From the NCBI RefSeq assembly GCF_001975785.1, contig NZ_MSFI01000002.1, positions 1 to 64,000 on the forward strand: a stretch of DNA of 64,000 nucleotides, written 5' to 3'. The notes beneath the pieces were generated by a model, which had not been told where the DNA came from, ran no database searches, and was given only the letters and a program-made list of their open reading frames with translations. Each line of letters begins with the position of its first letter. Positions within the stretch are counted from its first letter, which is position 1. This stretch comes from Domibacillus epiphyticus (GTDB lineage: Bacteria > Bacillota > Bacilli > Bacillales > Domibacillaceae). A program made the translations under genes and the position numbers. This document shows positions 1 to 9,018 of this stretch, one piece after another.

Positions 1-60
1 AATTCAAAACGTTGACGTTTTTATTGATTTTGTTCAGTTTTCAAGGATCAATCGCTATTA
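1..60 (-). promoter_or_regulatory. rRNA operon leader (16S rRNA lies left of window)
   Basis: Read on the minus strand, this stretch contains GATCCTTGAAAACTGAACA followed by a GTCAACGTT segment. This is the form of leader found just upstream of 16S rRNA genes in Bacillus and relatives. Three strong promoters sit upstream of it on the same strand. The 16S gene itself is not in the window. The identification rests on recalled similarity of the leader plus the promoter array. Confidence 0.75.
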
Positions 61-73
61 AGACAGCTATAAA

Positions 74-102
74 ATATTATCATTTTTCAAGAATAAAGTC
101 AA
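74..102 (-). promoter_or_regulatory. rRNA-type sigma-A promoter, proximal
   Basis: On the minus strand there is a -35 TTGACT at 102-97 and a -10 TAATAT at 79-74, separated by exactly 17 bases. It is the closest of three near-identical promoters to the rRNA leader. Confidence 0.85.
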
Positions 103-178
103 TATAGTTTCTCGAAAAAATATTTCGCAATCAAAGGGTGTTAGCCCTTCTCAAGCAGCTGTTATTCAGCAGAATACT

Positions 179-207
179 AATATAACATTAAATTAAAATA
201 AAGTCAA
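179..207 (-). promoter_or_regulatory. rRNA-type sigma-A promoter, middle
   Basis: On the minus strand there is a -35 TTGACT at 207-202 and a -10 TATATT at 184-179, with a 17-base spacer that is almost entirely A and T. It points leftwards, towards the rRNA leader. Confidence 0.85.
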
Positions 208-305
208 TAAGAGCAGAACAAATAATTATTCATCAATAACGTTTATCGACTTTTTTATTCCGATCTTCTTTTTAAATGCCGCCTTAATAACAAGCGACGA
301 ATGTT

Positions 306-335
306 AATATATCATAAGATCAAACAAAAAGTCAA
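306..335 (-). promoter_or_regulatory. rRNA-type sigma-A promoter, distal
   Basis: On the minus strand there is a -35 TTGACT at 335-330 and a -10 TATATT at 311-306, with an 18-base spacer. It is the farthest upstream of the three tandem promoters. No gene lies between it and the rRNA leader. Confidence 0.75.
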
Positions 336-446
336 TTTTTTTATAATCTAAGATCCATTTAAAAACAGAGAATCTGCTGCTTAAGCAAATGCTCTGTTTG
401 TGTTTCTTCTATAATAAGTGGTTGATCGTTAAGAAGAACTGGAATG

Positions 447-1550
447 TTAAGCAGATGCATGTGAATGAATCTCTTTCCGCATTTCCCATTTATGAATCTG
501 TTTAAAAATTGGCGGCAGGATGAGGCAGACAGAGATAATCCGCAATACCTGCACAGCAACAACAAATGTCGCGTCGGCATCTATCACAACAGCTGTCGCG
601 GCCATTTCAGCGATGCCTCCCGGTGCAAAAGCAAGTGCGGCTGTCATAAAAGCGATGCCAGTGATAGTTGAAACAAGATAAGCACATGCAAACATGGCAG
701 CGATTAAAAAGAGTGTGCTAATAAAAGCAACCAAAACTGTCTTCCTCAATCCCGCAAACATTTCTTTACGGAAGCGCGATCCGATGAAAGCGGCGATTAA
801 AATTTGCGAGACGACCATGACACTATAAGGCCAAATCGCAGCCAAATCGCGCCCCACATATGCCGAGCTGAGCGATTGGACGATCGCGACAGACACCATG
901 CTCCCTAGCAGCCACGGGGCCGGGAATTTTAACTTTTTCCCTATATGATATCCTCCATACGCACAGACGATCAGGATTCCTGTCCATAATAACTGGTTCC
1001 ATTCAAATGATGGCGGCGGAGTAGATTTTATTGCCAGCTGACCGGATGGATGAAACCCGAGCACCGAAACGACGATTGGGATAATGAAAATGACAAGGAA
1101 TACCCGCATCGTTTGAATGATACTAACGACTGCCGTATTAGCACCGACATCTTCCGCCATCCCTGGCATCGCCGACAAGCCTCCCGGTGCTGTGCCAAAA
1201 AAGCTCGTCATCAAATCCGTCCGGCTGAATTTCCATAGAACTAGTCCCGACAGCAGCGAAAACAAAACCGACAATAGTAGCATAATCATAATGACCGCCC
1301 ATTGCTTATGAAAGATGGATAAAACAGATAAGTTTATTTTTTGACCAAGTTCGATGCCTAAAATACATTGCCCGATAGAAAGCCAGTATTTCGGTGTACC
1401 CTTTTCCCCAATAAAATTTGGCTTAGCGAAAGAAATAAGTGCAGCCATTAGCAGTGTTCCGAGCATCCAGCCGATCGATAATCCTGTCAACGACAATAAC
1501 CACCCGCCCACACCGCTTAGTGCAATAAACAACCATTTATTTTCTTTCAA
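447..1550 (-). CDS. AbrB-family (ammonia monooxygenase-like) membrane protein 1
   Basis: This 367-residue, very hydrophobic protein has about ten predicted membrane segments. It belongs to the AbrB/putative ammonia monooxygenase membrane family, which has two related halves. Each half carries a glycine-rich stretch: APGGLSAMPGMAEDVGA in the first and APGGIAEMAATAVVIDADA in the second. The start is a TTG preceded at good distance by AAGGA. It is divergent from a LysR gene. A paralogue of similar length at 23430 is also paired with a LysR gene, here next to tricarboxylate transport genes. The molecular function is unproven. Despite the name, it is unrelated to the transition-state regulator AbrB. 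Confidence 0.85.
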   Translation of the reverse strand: MKENKWLFIALSGVGGWLLSLTGLSIGWMLGTLLMAALISFAKPNFIGEKGTPKYWLSIGQCILGIELGQKINLSVLSIFHKQWAVIMIMLLLSVLFSLLSGLVLWKFSRTDLMTSFFGTAPGGLSAMPGMAEDVGANTAVVSIIQTMRVFLVIFIIPIVVSVLGFHPSGQLAIKSTPPPSFEWNQLLWTGILIVCAYGGYHIGKKLKFPAPWLLGSMVSVAIVQSLSSAYVGRDLAAIWPYSVMVVSQILIAAFIGSRFRKEMFAGLRKTVLVAFISTLFLIAAMFACAYLVSTITGIAFMTAALAFAPGGIAEMAATAVVIDADATFVVAVQVLRIISVCLILPPIFKQIHKWEMRKEIHSHASA

Positions 1551-1672
1551 TTGACCAATCCTTCTTTCTGTCCCTTGTATAACTTACTATAATATACATA
1601 AAGGAATAAATAAAATACTCGTTTACTATTATCAATCATAAACAAATGTTATGTCTAAATGGAGGTGTTTTG

Positions 1673-2545
1673 ATGGATGAACGCGATTGGCTCGTTTTAC
1701 AGACACTATATAAAGAAAAGAACATTACAAATGCGGCGAAAACACTATATATTTCACAACCTGCTTTGACAAACCGATTAAAACAAATCGAGAAAGTGTT
1801 TGGAGTAAAGATTGTCAATCGCGGCAGACGCGGTGTACAGTTTACACCTCAAGGTGAATATTTGGCCAAATGTGCAAACGAAATGATTCAACGCATGCAA
1901 TCTATTAAGGAAAACGTGCATAATATGGAGTACAAAATGACCGGTACATTACGTCTCGGCGTATCTACTTTTTTCACCGACTATAAGCTTCCCGGACTGC
2001 TGAAATTATTTAAAGATGAGTATCCAAATATTGAGTTTAAAGTCATAACGGATTGGAGCAGCCATATCGCCCACTTAATTCATAATCAAGATGTCCACGT
2101 AGGATTTGTGAAGGGCGATTACGGCTGGAAAGATCAAAAGCGGCTATTATTTGAGGAAACAATTTGCATCGCGTCAAAAGAAGAGATCGACCTGGATCAC
2201 TTACCAGACTTGCCGCGCATTGATTATCGGACTGATCAAAACTTGAAGATGCTCGTTGATAATTGGTGGGCTGCACACTATACCAAACCGCCGCTTATCA
2301 GCATCGATGTAGATAAAGCCGGAACGTGTAAAAATATGGTCGCTAATGGACTAGGCTATGCGATTTTACCCAGCATGATTTTGGACGACCTCGAAAATCT
2401 GCACAAAATTGATCTAAATACAAGCGACGGGGAACCGATCATACGAAAAAGCTGGATGTTTTATCATGAAGAATCGCTTCAGCTCAACATCGTGCGTGCG
2501 TTTGTTGAGTTTATTGAACGCGTCGACCTGGATGCAATTCATTAA
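1673..2545 (+). CDS. LysR-family transcriptional regulator 1
   Basis: This 290-residue protein has an N-terminal winged helix-turn-helix (AAKTLYISQPALTNRLKQIE, about residues 20-40) followed by a LysR substrate-binding domain. I start at the ATG at 1673 because GGAGGT lies seven bases upstream and MDERDW aligns with the start of its paralogue at 22545. The two regulators share nearly the same helix-turn-helix and a related C-terminus. The gene is divergent from AbrB-like protein 1, which it probably controls. The shared intergenic words TATCAATCA and ATAAAATACT also occur upstream of the paralogue. Confidence 0.92.
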   Translation: MDERDWLVLQTLYKEKNITNAAKTLYISQPALTNRLKQIEKVFGVKIVNRGRRGVQFTPQGEYLAKCANEMIQRMQSIKENVHNMEYKMTGTLRLGVSTFFTDYKLPGLLKLFKDEYPNIEFKVITDWSSHIAHLIHNQDVHVGFVKGDYGWKDQKRLLFEETICIASKEEIDLDHLPDLPRIDYRTDQNLKMLVDNWWAAHYTKPPLISIDVDKAGTCKNMVANGLGYAILPSMILDDLENLHKIDLNTSDGEPIIRKSWMFYHEESLQLNIVRAFVEFIERVDLDAIH

Positions 2546-2568
2546 GCCAAAAAGAATAAGATAAAAAG

Positions 2569-2599
2569 ACGAGATGACCGTGATTTCCGGACATCTCGT
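2569..2599. terminator. Terminator between LysR 1 and yhfK (bidirectional)
   Basis: ACGAGATG at 2569-2576 pairs with CATCTCGT at 2592-2599 and is followed by a short T run on the plus strand. It sits between two converging genes. Confidence 0.75.
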
Positions 2600-2606
2600 T
2601 TCATTA

Positions 2607-3251
2607 TTAAATAGCGTTTAATGCTTCGCTAATTGATTTCTCGCCTGTAATCAAATCAAACGAACGGTGAAATGCACGTGCTGTATCAAGTGACTCGTAA
2701 ATGACAGCAGCCACATCCTCACGCGGGATTGTTCCTCGTTCTAGTTTTTCACCCGCTTCTATTTTTCCTGTACCCGCATCATTTAACAACCCACCTGGCC
2801 GAATAATCGTATAAATAAGTGAACTTTGCTCAACTGCACGGTCGGCGTAATGTTTCGCTGCGTAATAAGGCCGGATGGAATTATTCCAGTTTTCACGGTT
2901 ATTAGCCTGTAAAGCACTAACCATGATAAACCTCTTTACACCAACCTGCTCGGCTGCTTCTACCGTTTTTACAGCTCCATCCAGATCAATAAGCAATGTT
3001 TTGTCCGCTCCGGTATGTCCTCCTGATCCAGCTGTAAACACAACGGCATCGCATCCATACAGCGCATCTTTCAGCTGATTCACACCGCCTTCAAGGTCCG
3101 CGATCACAGCATCAACGTCTTTTTCTTTAAAAGCGGCCGCCTGTTCTTCTTTTCTTACCATGGCACGTACTTCATGTTTAGAACTATTTTGCAGCAGCTC
3201 AATTAGTTTTTGTCCGATTTGTCCGTTTGCACCAACAACCAGCACTTTCAT
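2607..3251 (-). CDS. yhfK: NAD(P)-binding SDR-like protein, YhfK family
   Basis: This 214-residue protein has an N-terminal Rossmann motif GANGQIGQ (residues 7-14), typical of atypical short-chain dehydrogenases with an NAD(P)-binding NmrA-like fold. The stretch FTAGSGGHTGADKTLLIDLDG, the motif MVSALQANNRENW and IIRPGGL match what I recall of B. subtilis YhfK along the full length. The start ATG follows AAAGAGGTG. The substrate is unknown. It stands alone, facing LysR 1 across a shared terminator. Confidence 0.88.
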   Translation of the reverse strand: MKVLVVGANGQIGQKLIELLQNSSKHEVRAMVRKEEQAAAFKEKDVDAVIADLEGGVNQLKDALYGCDAVVFTAGSGGHTGADKTLLIDLDGAVKTVEAAEQVGVKRFIMVSALQANNRENWNNSIRPYYAAKHYADRAVEQSSLIYTIIRPGGLLNDAGTGKIEAGEKLERGTIPREDVAAVIYESLDTARAFHRSFDLITGEKSISEALNAI

Positions 3252-3631
3252 AAAGCACCTCTTTCCATTTTATTTCCTTTATTATTTCAAATTATAATTA
3301 TAGAAGCAAATAAGAAGAAACCATTTTTCAGGTGCAAAAAAAAAACGGATACCATCCACTGAATTCACATGATTTTAAGAGAAATGAACAAGATGCAGCC
3401 TCTCACCTGTAAGCCAGCCCTAATTACTGACAAATATCAAAATTAGTCAGACACAGGCTAGAATTAATAACAGTAGCGAGACATCATATCCCTAAGAGAC
3501 AATTACGTTTTCCGTTTATCAAACAAATCTGTTCATTTTCTCTGCCAATATCTATCTTGAATAAAAAATGGTAAAATAGAGCGGTAAACTGTTTACTGTT
3601 TACAATACATAAGCAGGCGGAGGAAAAAATC
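3252..3631. other. 380-bp intergenic region between yhfK and the TtuC-like gene
   Basis: No coding gene is seen here. The yhfK side has two overlapping -10-like TATAAT words around 3290-3300 on the minus strand, without a clear -35. A CTGAC/GTCAG inverted repeat lies around 3428-3450. Just before the next gene, GTAAAC and GTTTAC words repeat around 3582-3602 and could be an operator. None of this is strong. Confidence 0.4.
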
Positions 3632-4702
3632 ATGGTCAATCCATTCAAAATCGCCGTCATTCCAGGTGACGGCATTGGTCCGGAAGTTATTGCAGAAGGA
3701 GTCAAAGTATTAAAGTATATTCAAAGTGTCGATGAATCTGTTTCATTTGAGTTCGAATATTTCCCGTGGGGCTGCGAGTATTACGTTGAGCACGGAAAAA
3801 TGATGGATGACGATGGAATTGAGCGCCTTAAGCAATTTGATGCGATTTATTTAGGCGCGGTCGGTTATCCGGGTGTACCTGACCATATTTCTTTATGGGA
3901 TTTGCTGCTCCGTATTCGTAAATCATTTGACCAGTATGTGAATGTTCGGCCAATCAAACTGCTGAACGGTGCGCCAACTGTGCTGAAAGATGTGACACCA
4001 GAAGATATTAATATGCTTGTCATCCGCGAAAACAGTGAAGGGGAATATGCCGGAGCAGGCGACCGTCTTTTTCAAGGTAAACCGCATGAAGTTGCGCTTC
4101 AGACCGGTGTATTTTCTCGCAAAGGAACAGAACGGATTATCCGTTACGCATTTGATATTGCCCAAAAAGAAAAGCGGTCACTCACTAGCATCAGCAAAGC
4201 GAATGCACTAAACTATTCAATGGTTTTTTGGGATGAAGTATTTGAAGAGGTGAGCAAAGATTACCCTGACGTGGAAACGCATTCATATCTTGTCGATGCG
4301 GCGAGCATGTTCTTTGTCATGGATCCAAAGCGGTTCGAAGTCGTCGTTACGTCTAATTTATTCGGAGATATTATTACCGATTTAGGCGCTGGTATTACTG
4401 GCGGCATGGGGCTTGCGGCTGGCGCAAACTTAAATCCGGAACGTGACTTCCCTTCCATGTTTGAACCGATTCACGGTTCCGCGCCGGACATCGCCGGAAA
4501 ACAAATCGCAAATCCTCTGGCGACATTATGGTCCGCAAGCCAGATGCTTGAGTTTTTCGGGCAGAATGAATGGGCTGAAAAAGTATTAAGCCTCATCGAA
4601 AAAATGCTCGTCGACAAAACCGTATTAACACCGGATCTCGGCGGAACGGCTTCAACAAGTGAAGTAGGGGATCATATGGTGCAATTGTTGAAACAACTAT
4701 AA
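3632..4702 (+). CDS. ycsA: Tartrate/D-malate dehydrogenase (TtuC/YcsA family, isocitrate/isopropylmalate DH fold)
   Basis: This 356-residue NAD-dependent beta-decarboxylating dehydrogenase has the N-terminal motif IPGDGIGPEV (residues 10-19), RENSEGEY, the metal-binding NLFGDIITDLGAGITGG and FEPIHGSAPDIAGK. Length and motifs fit the tartrate dehydrogenase subfamily (B. subtilis YcsA) better than LeuB or Icd. Family members oxidise D-malate to pyruvate and CO2, or convert tartrates to oxaloglycolate or D-glycerate. GGAGG lies upstream of the ATG. Two glycerate kinases in this window could take up glycerate made here. A hairpin terminator follows. Confidence 0.85.
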   Translation: MVNPFKIAVIPGDGIGPEVIAEGVKVLKYIQSVDESVSFEFEYFPWGCEYYVEHGKMMDDDGIERLKQFDAIYLGAVGYPGVPDHISLWDLLLRIRKSFDQYVNVRPIKLLNGAPTVLKDVTPEDINMLVIRENSEGEYAGAGDRLFQGKPHEVALQTGVFSRKGTERIIRYAFDIAQKEKRSLTSISKANALNYSMVFWDEVFEEVSKDYPDVETHSYLVDAASMFFVMDPKRFEVVVTSNLFGDIITDLGAGITGGMGLAAGANLNPERDFPSMFEPIHGSAPDIAGKQIANPLATLWSASQMLEFFGQNEWAEKVLSLIEKMLVDKTVLTPDLGGTASTSEVGDHMVQLLKQL

Positions 4703-4758
4703 TGTCTGAGGCTATCTCAAATAATCACTCCGCTCTTTTGACATCCAAAATGAAAAAT

Positions 4759-4792
4759 GCCTTACCAGAAGTCTTGGACTTTTGATAAGGCT
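4759..4792 (+). terminator. Terminator after TtuC-like gene
   Basis: GCCTTA plus AGAAGTC on the left pairs with GACTT plus ATAAGGC on the right, followed by TTTATTTATTT. It also faces the stop of the converging HAD gene. Confidence 0.7.
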
Positions 4793-4804
4793 TTATTTAT
4801 TTAT

Positions 4805-5659
4805 TTATTTGATCATTTTTGCGATAATATGCGCGACACCGTGTTCGTTATTTTTTAAAGTGACGAACTTCGCCTGTTCTTTTACTCCATCAGGCGCATT
4901 TTCCATAGCAACACTCACACCCGCAATGTTGAACATTGACACATCGTTAAAATTATCACCGATTGCCATAATATCCTTCCGTCCAACGCCAAATTTCTCT
5001 GCCAATTTCATTACAGCGTTCCCTTTTGATACATCCCGGTGCATAATATCAAATACGTGACTGGCAGAAGCCGTCAGCGTTAAGTCATCGCGATCCGCAT
5101 ACCGGTCCCATGCTTCTTTCAGCTTTTTATCATCAAATGAAAAAGCAAGCAAATTATAATATTTGTCCGTTTCCTCTAAAATTTCTTTATAAGAAGTGAC
5201 AAATTCAAAAGGCTCCTGGCTGAATTGACGCTCGGCTGCTTCATTCATTTCCACAAGGTCTGCATCCGGGTTCGCTGTTTTCACTCGGTCCAGTTCAATG
5301 TTCAAAAGCTCCCGTCCGTTTTGCGGTGAATACAGCTTGTGCTCCGAAAATACTTCATAGTAAAAACCATTCTCTGTGAAATACTTTAGGATCTCCTCGG
5401 CATCCCCCTTTCGAACAGAAATCGACTGAAGCCGCGTTCCGTCTTTGTCATGAATGGTTGAGCCATTTGCGCCAATGATCCACGTCGATAAACCGGCCTC
5501 TTTCATATGTTGAAAGGCATCAAAATAGGCTCTTCCTGTCGCAATGACGACTTCAATTCCTTTTGATTGCGCTCTCTTTACCGCTTCTATATTTTCCCGG
5601 CTGATTTCATTTCTGCTATTCAAAAGAGTCCCATCCATATCAATGGCGATTAATTTCAT
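4805..5659 (-). CDS. Cof-type HAD-IIB phosphatase
   Basis: This 284-residue cytosolic phosphatase belongs to the Cof/YcsE group of the HAD superfamily. Motif I is DMDGTLL with D7 as nucleophile and D9 as acid-base. The late motif AIGDNFNDVSMF binds Mg2+. The large insertion between them is the type-IIB cap. Such enzymes dephosphorylate sugar phosphates, PLP or flavin precursors, and the substrate cannot be told here. GGAGG precedes the ATG. Only two bases separate it from the upstream inositol-phosphatase-like gene, so the two form an operon of phosphatases. Confidence 0.9.
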   Translation of the reverse strand: MKLIAIDMDGTLLNSRNEISRENIEAVKRAQSKGIEVVIATGRAYFDAFQHMKEAGLSTWIIGANGSTIHDKDGTRLQSISVRKGDAEEILKYFTENGFYYEVFSEHKLYSPQNGRELLNIELDRVKTANPDADLVEMNEAAERQFSQEPFEFVTSYKEILEETDKYYNLLAFSFDDKKLKEAWDRYADRDDLTLTASASHVFDIMHRDVSKGNAVMKLAEKFGVGRKDIMAIGDNFNDVSMFNIAGVSVAMENAPDGVKEQAKFVTLKNNEHGVAHIIAKMIK

Positions 5660-5661
5660 TC

Positions 5662-6414
5662 TTAACCTCCCAGTAATTGTTTCAGCCCTGCAGCTGCCTG
5701 TTTTTGCCCGAACATTGTATATGGGCCAGCTTCAGACATAACCCCTCCTGCTTCTGTTACAAGTAATTGCCCTGCCGCAATGTCATAAAAAGCAGGACTC
5801 AAATACAAAGCAGCATCCCAGCGTCCTGCAGCAATATACGCGAGTGTAACTGCCGCAGTCCCGATAATACGCACTCTATATACATCGTTCACAATTTTCC
5901 CAAGCAGTGCAAGGCGCTGCAAGTTCGCCTCTTTGTTCCCGTCTTTTGCAAAATCACTGTGCGATACGAATGATTCCGCAAGACTTACATCACGGACATG
6001 AATAGGCTCCCCATCTTTGAACGCCCCGCCGCCTTTTGATGCCCAGTATGTTTCTTTTAAACCAGGCAATGCAATAACCCCGACAACCGGATCATTTTTA
6101 AATGTCAGCGCGATGGATACACCGTACTGAGGAACCCCAATACTATAGTTAATCGTGCCATCAATCGGATCGATGACCCATTCAAAATCACTGTCTTTTT
6201 CAATCGTTCCTGCTTCTTCACTGAAAATACAGTGGTCTGGGTATTTTGCTTGAATTCTCTCGATAATCAGTGATTCCACTTTCAGATCCATTTCCGTTAC
6301 AAAATCCTTCGCCGCTTTCAACGTCTGCCCACCTGCGTTTCCGGCACGCGGCAATAAAAATTCACCCGCTTCTTTTCCAAGTTCAATTGCAAATGCTAAA
6401 TAATCTTTATACAT
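5662..6414 (-). CDS. Inositol monophosphatase family protein
   Basis: This 250-residue protein belongs to the Mg2+- and Li+-dependent IMPase/FBPase/SuhB family. The metal-site motifs are EEAG around residue 72 and DPIDGTINY around residue 87. A C-terminal GRWDAALYLSPAFYDIAAG supplies the last metal-binding aspartate. I start at the ATG at 6414, because AAGGTG lies nine bases upstream. A GTG four codons earlier has no Shine-Dalgarno sequence. It could act on inositol-1-phosphate, fructose-1,6-bisphosphate or NADP. It is transcribed with the HAD phosphatase downstream. Confidence 0.9.
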   Translation of the reverse strand: MYKDYLAFAIELGKEAGEFLLPRAGNAGGQTLKAAKDFVTEMDLKVESLIIERIQAKYPDHCIFSEEAGTIEKDSDFEWVIDPIDGTINYSIGVPQYGVSIALTFKNDPVVGVIALPGLKETYWASKGGGAFKDGEPIHVRDVSLAESFVSHSDFAKDGNKEANLQRLALLGKIVNDVYRVRIIGTAAVTLAYIAAGRWDAALYLSPAFYDIAAGQLLVTEAGGVMSEAGPYTMFGQKQAAAGLKQLLGG

Positions 6415-6526
6415 GCCCCACCGCACCTTATCTAAATATTCTTTCCTCTATCTTACCGTACGATAATGAGGGAGTCTAAAACCAAACCGCACGTAGCCAA
6501 GATATGAATTCTGAGGAAAACAAACG

Positions 6527-6552
6527 AACCCGCAGAAAGGATTCCACGGGTT
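6527..6552 (-). terminator. Terminator after chemoreceptor gene
   Basis: AACCCG at 6527-6532 pairs with CGGGTT at 6547-6552. On the minus strand it is followed by a T-rich run. It lies just past the chemoreceptor stop. Confidence 0.6.
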
Positions 6553-6578
6553 ACGCAACTATTTACTGACTCGTCTTC

Positions 6579-8738
6579 TTAAACTCTTGAAAGTTTAAAT
6601 TTATCAACCGTCCTTCTAAGTGCAGCAGCGACCAGCGAGCTTTGTTCCGAATCAAATCGAACTTCTTTTATAAGACCGGCCATTTCTCCGGTTGATCGAT
6701 CCACACTTTCCACAGTCCGGGCATTTTGTTCATTAATAACGGCAATATTGCCGATAATGTCTTTCATCTGATCCGTAATATCCGGCTGCGAATCAGATGT
6801 TTTTGCCATTGATACAAGGACATCCTGGACACTGCGGACAACTTCCACACCGCTTTTTACTTCTCCACTACTTTCTTGAATCGCTGTTCGAACAAGGGTC
6901 GAACTACTTTCAATTTGATCAAGCGTGTCACTAATTTCTTTCGTCGCGAGCGTTGTCTGATCAGCCAGTTTTCGAATTTCGAGTGCCACGACACCGAACC
7001 CTTTTCCGTATTCACCCGCTCTAGCCGCTTCAATCGCTGCGTTTAACGCAAGCAAATTAGTTTGATAAGCAATCGCATTAATCGTTTCTACAATTGTACC
7101 GATATTATTTGACAGTTCTTTAAAATTGTCAGTCAGCTTCAATGCTTCATTGACTTTATTTACGATGCCATTCATTTTCGCATCAATTCCGGCGACTTCT
7201 TTTTGAGCGTGCTCGATTTGTTCCTGGGACATCTTCTCCAGACCTGTCAGTGTATGTCCGACTTGATCAACCTGCCCCATCGCCTGCTGTACATCTTTTA
7301 GCTGAAGCTGGATAGCTTCAAGCATTTCACTCATTTGCTCAATGACCTCAACCGAGTCATGTTCGGCGAGCATGGTTTTTTCACGAAGAGACTGGTTTGT
7401 TTCTTCTACATCGAGCGCTGCCGATTTCACTTTGCTCATTAACTCATCCTGGCTATCAATCAGATTATTCACCCACCGGCCAAGCGCACCTGTTTCATCG
7501 TGAAATAATAGCTGAGAATCGAGACGATTCGTTAAATCACCGCCCCCTTCAGCTATTTCCCTGGTTATATCCGTCATTTTCCGGAGCCTTTCCACAATCG
7601 GGTTCAGTCCTTTTCTGTAAAACGCAACAGCTGCTATAGCACCATAAACAAGGCCAATAATTAGCCCAGTCCAATTTGGAATTGCCGGTATCCAGGTGGT
7701 GGCCTGCTGTAGAATAATACTTATTAATAGAAAAAAGACAAATTGCTTTTGAAGTCTCCAGCTGATCGATCGAACCCGGTACACCTCTTCCAGGTCCCCT
7801 TCACACATCATGCCCCAAATATCCGGAGATCCAGGCATTTGAAACGTGACCCCTTTCCCAATAACCGGAATATGCCGATAATCTGAATAGCCGGGAAATT
7901 CTACAAACAAGTTGCTCCCGTTTTGAATCGTGTTCTCCACACCAGGATGGAGCTCATTTGTCGCCGGATCAGTAAAGCGAATTTCAAATTCGGTATGCTT
8001 CTGAATTTTCACCGTACCCCAATGCTTTGTATGAACACCATCTTTTAAATTTTCACCGAATGTAAACGTACGATCTTCAAAACGGCTTCGAGACAATGCC
8101 GTTCCCGGCGAAATGGATGAATCCATATTAGACTTTGCCATAAATAAGTAATTGTCTCCGGAATCCGGGTATATATGGCCCGCTTCCCTTTGAATCAAAT
8201 CCCCTAGTACATCATTCGGTATTCTGCCGGCTGCGATCGACACAACTTGACCGCGCTCAATTACAGGCTGTAAAAATAAAAGAGTCACCTCATCGTGAAA
8301 AGACGATGAGCGGGGATCAATTTCTTCCGTTACTTCATCGATATATGGCCCATACAATAATCGTTCTTTATTGTCAAATACATAAACAGCAGCTTTTTTA
8401 ACATCTTGATTTCCAGCTTCACCTATCTGTTTACCATATGTAGAATTCGTAAATAGTAGTTCCGGACTAATCACAAATAACTCCGTAAAGTAACGATTTT
8501 TTTGCATTTTCTTCTTTAAGTAATCATTTGTGTCATGATCCGGAATAAAGGAAAGTTCCTGCGCAATTTTACCTAAAAAAACCCATTGTTCATGTGCCCA
8601 TTCTGACAGCAAGGTCGTTCTTGTTCGAGCAATACCTTCAAATATTTCCGCAACAGAATCGGTCATATGACGATTTAACCGGTATGACCACCAGAGAGGC
8701 AATCCCTCCCTTACATTAAGCCAACCAAAAAACCCCAT
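6579..8738 (-). CDS. Methyl-accepting chemotaxis protein with large N-terminal sensor
   Basis: This protein of about 719 residues has a sensor region of roughly 330 residues, two closely spaced membrane helices (about 335-350 and 357-375), a HAMP-like linker, and a C-terminal coiled-coil signalling domain. The canonical receptor tip [20 protein letters not shown] is present. There is no signal peptide or membrane helix before the sensor, so it is probably cytoplasmic, with the helices forming a hairpin anchor. I start at the ATG at 8738, downstream of AAAGGG and GGTGGAG. The ATG at 8759 lacks a ribosome site. The ligand is unknown. Confidence 0.9.
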   Translation of the reverse strand: MGFFGWLNVREGLPLWWSYRLNRHMTDSVAEIFEGIARTRTTLLSEWAHEQWVFLGKIAQELSFIPDHDTNDYLKKKMQKNRYFTELFVISPELLFTNSTYGKQIGEAGNQDVKKAAVYVFDNKERLLYGPYIDEVTEEIDPRSSSFHDEVTLLFLQPVIERGQVVSIAAGRIPNDVLGDLIQREAGHIYPDSGDNYLFMAKSNMDSSISPGTALSRSRFEDRTFTFGENLKDGVHTKHWGTVKIQKHTEFEIRFTDPATNELHPGVENTIQNGSNLFVEFPGYSDYRHIPVIGKGVTFQMPGSPDIWGMMCEGDLEEVYRVRSISWRLQKQFVFFLLISIILQQATTWIPAIPNWTGLIIGLVYGAIAAVAFYRKGLNPIVERLRKMTDITREIAEGGGDLTNRLDSQLLFHDETGALGRWVNNLIDSQDELMSKVKSAALDVEETNQSLREKTMLAEHDSVEVIEQMSEMLEAIQLQLKDVQQAMGQVDQVGHTLTGLEKMSQEQIEHAQKEVAGIDAKMNGIVNKVNEALKLTDNFKELSNNIGTIVETINAIAYQTNLLALNAAIEAARAGEYGKGFGVVALEIRKLADQTTLATKEISDTLDQIESSSTLVRTAIQESSGEVKSGVEVVRSVQDVLVSMAKTSDSQPDITDQMKDIIGNIAVINEQNARTVESVDRSTGEMAGLIKEVRFDSEQSSLVAAALRRTVDKFKLSRV

Positions 8739-8853
8739 TTCTCCACCATCCCTTTTCATGTAATATAAAATAACATGAATACGTTATAAAAATTATTATA
8801 TTCTGAATTCTTAATAATTTCAAGATTATTCGCTACCTTTCTCCTACAAAAAA

Positions 8854-8889
8854 ACGGACAATTCAGCTTTTCAATACTGAATTGTCCGT
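8854..8889. terminator. Strong bidirectional terminator
   Basis: A perfect 13-base stem runs from ACGGACAATTCAG (8854-8866) to CTGAATTGTCCGT (8877-8889). On the minus strand a T7 run follows, which suits termination of the CobW-type gene upstream. Confidence 0.85.
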
Positions 8890-8905
8890 TTCTTTATTGT
8901 TCTAT

Positions 8906-8989
8906 TCAATTTTCAAATGACAAATTTCCTGGTTCATCCATCACTTTTCTCTGAATCTCCATGATAGTTTTAAAAGAAAACTGATCCAT
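8906..8989 (-). CDS. Possible 27-aa peptide or gene remnant
   Basis: The minus strand encodes MDQFSFKTIMEIQRKVMDEP followed by seven more residues and a stop. The frame stays open about 18 codons upstream of the ATG. The composition looks protein-like, but there is no ribosome binding site. It lies directly before a terminator and next to a degenerate tandem repeat. It may be the decayed 3' end of a gene. I do not recognise it. Confidence 0.25.
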   Translation of the reverse strand: MDQFSFKTIMEIQRKVMDEPGNLSFEN

Positions 8990-9018
8990 CCAGGCGTGGT
9001 TGCTGGCAGATGATGAAC

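Noticed and set aside
447-1550. Transition-state regulator AbrB
   Set aside because: The family name is shared, but this is a multi-helix membrane protein without a SpoVT/AbrB DNA-binding domain.
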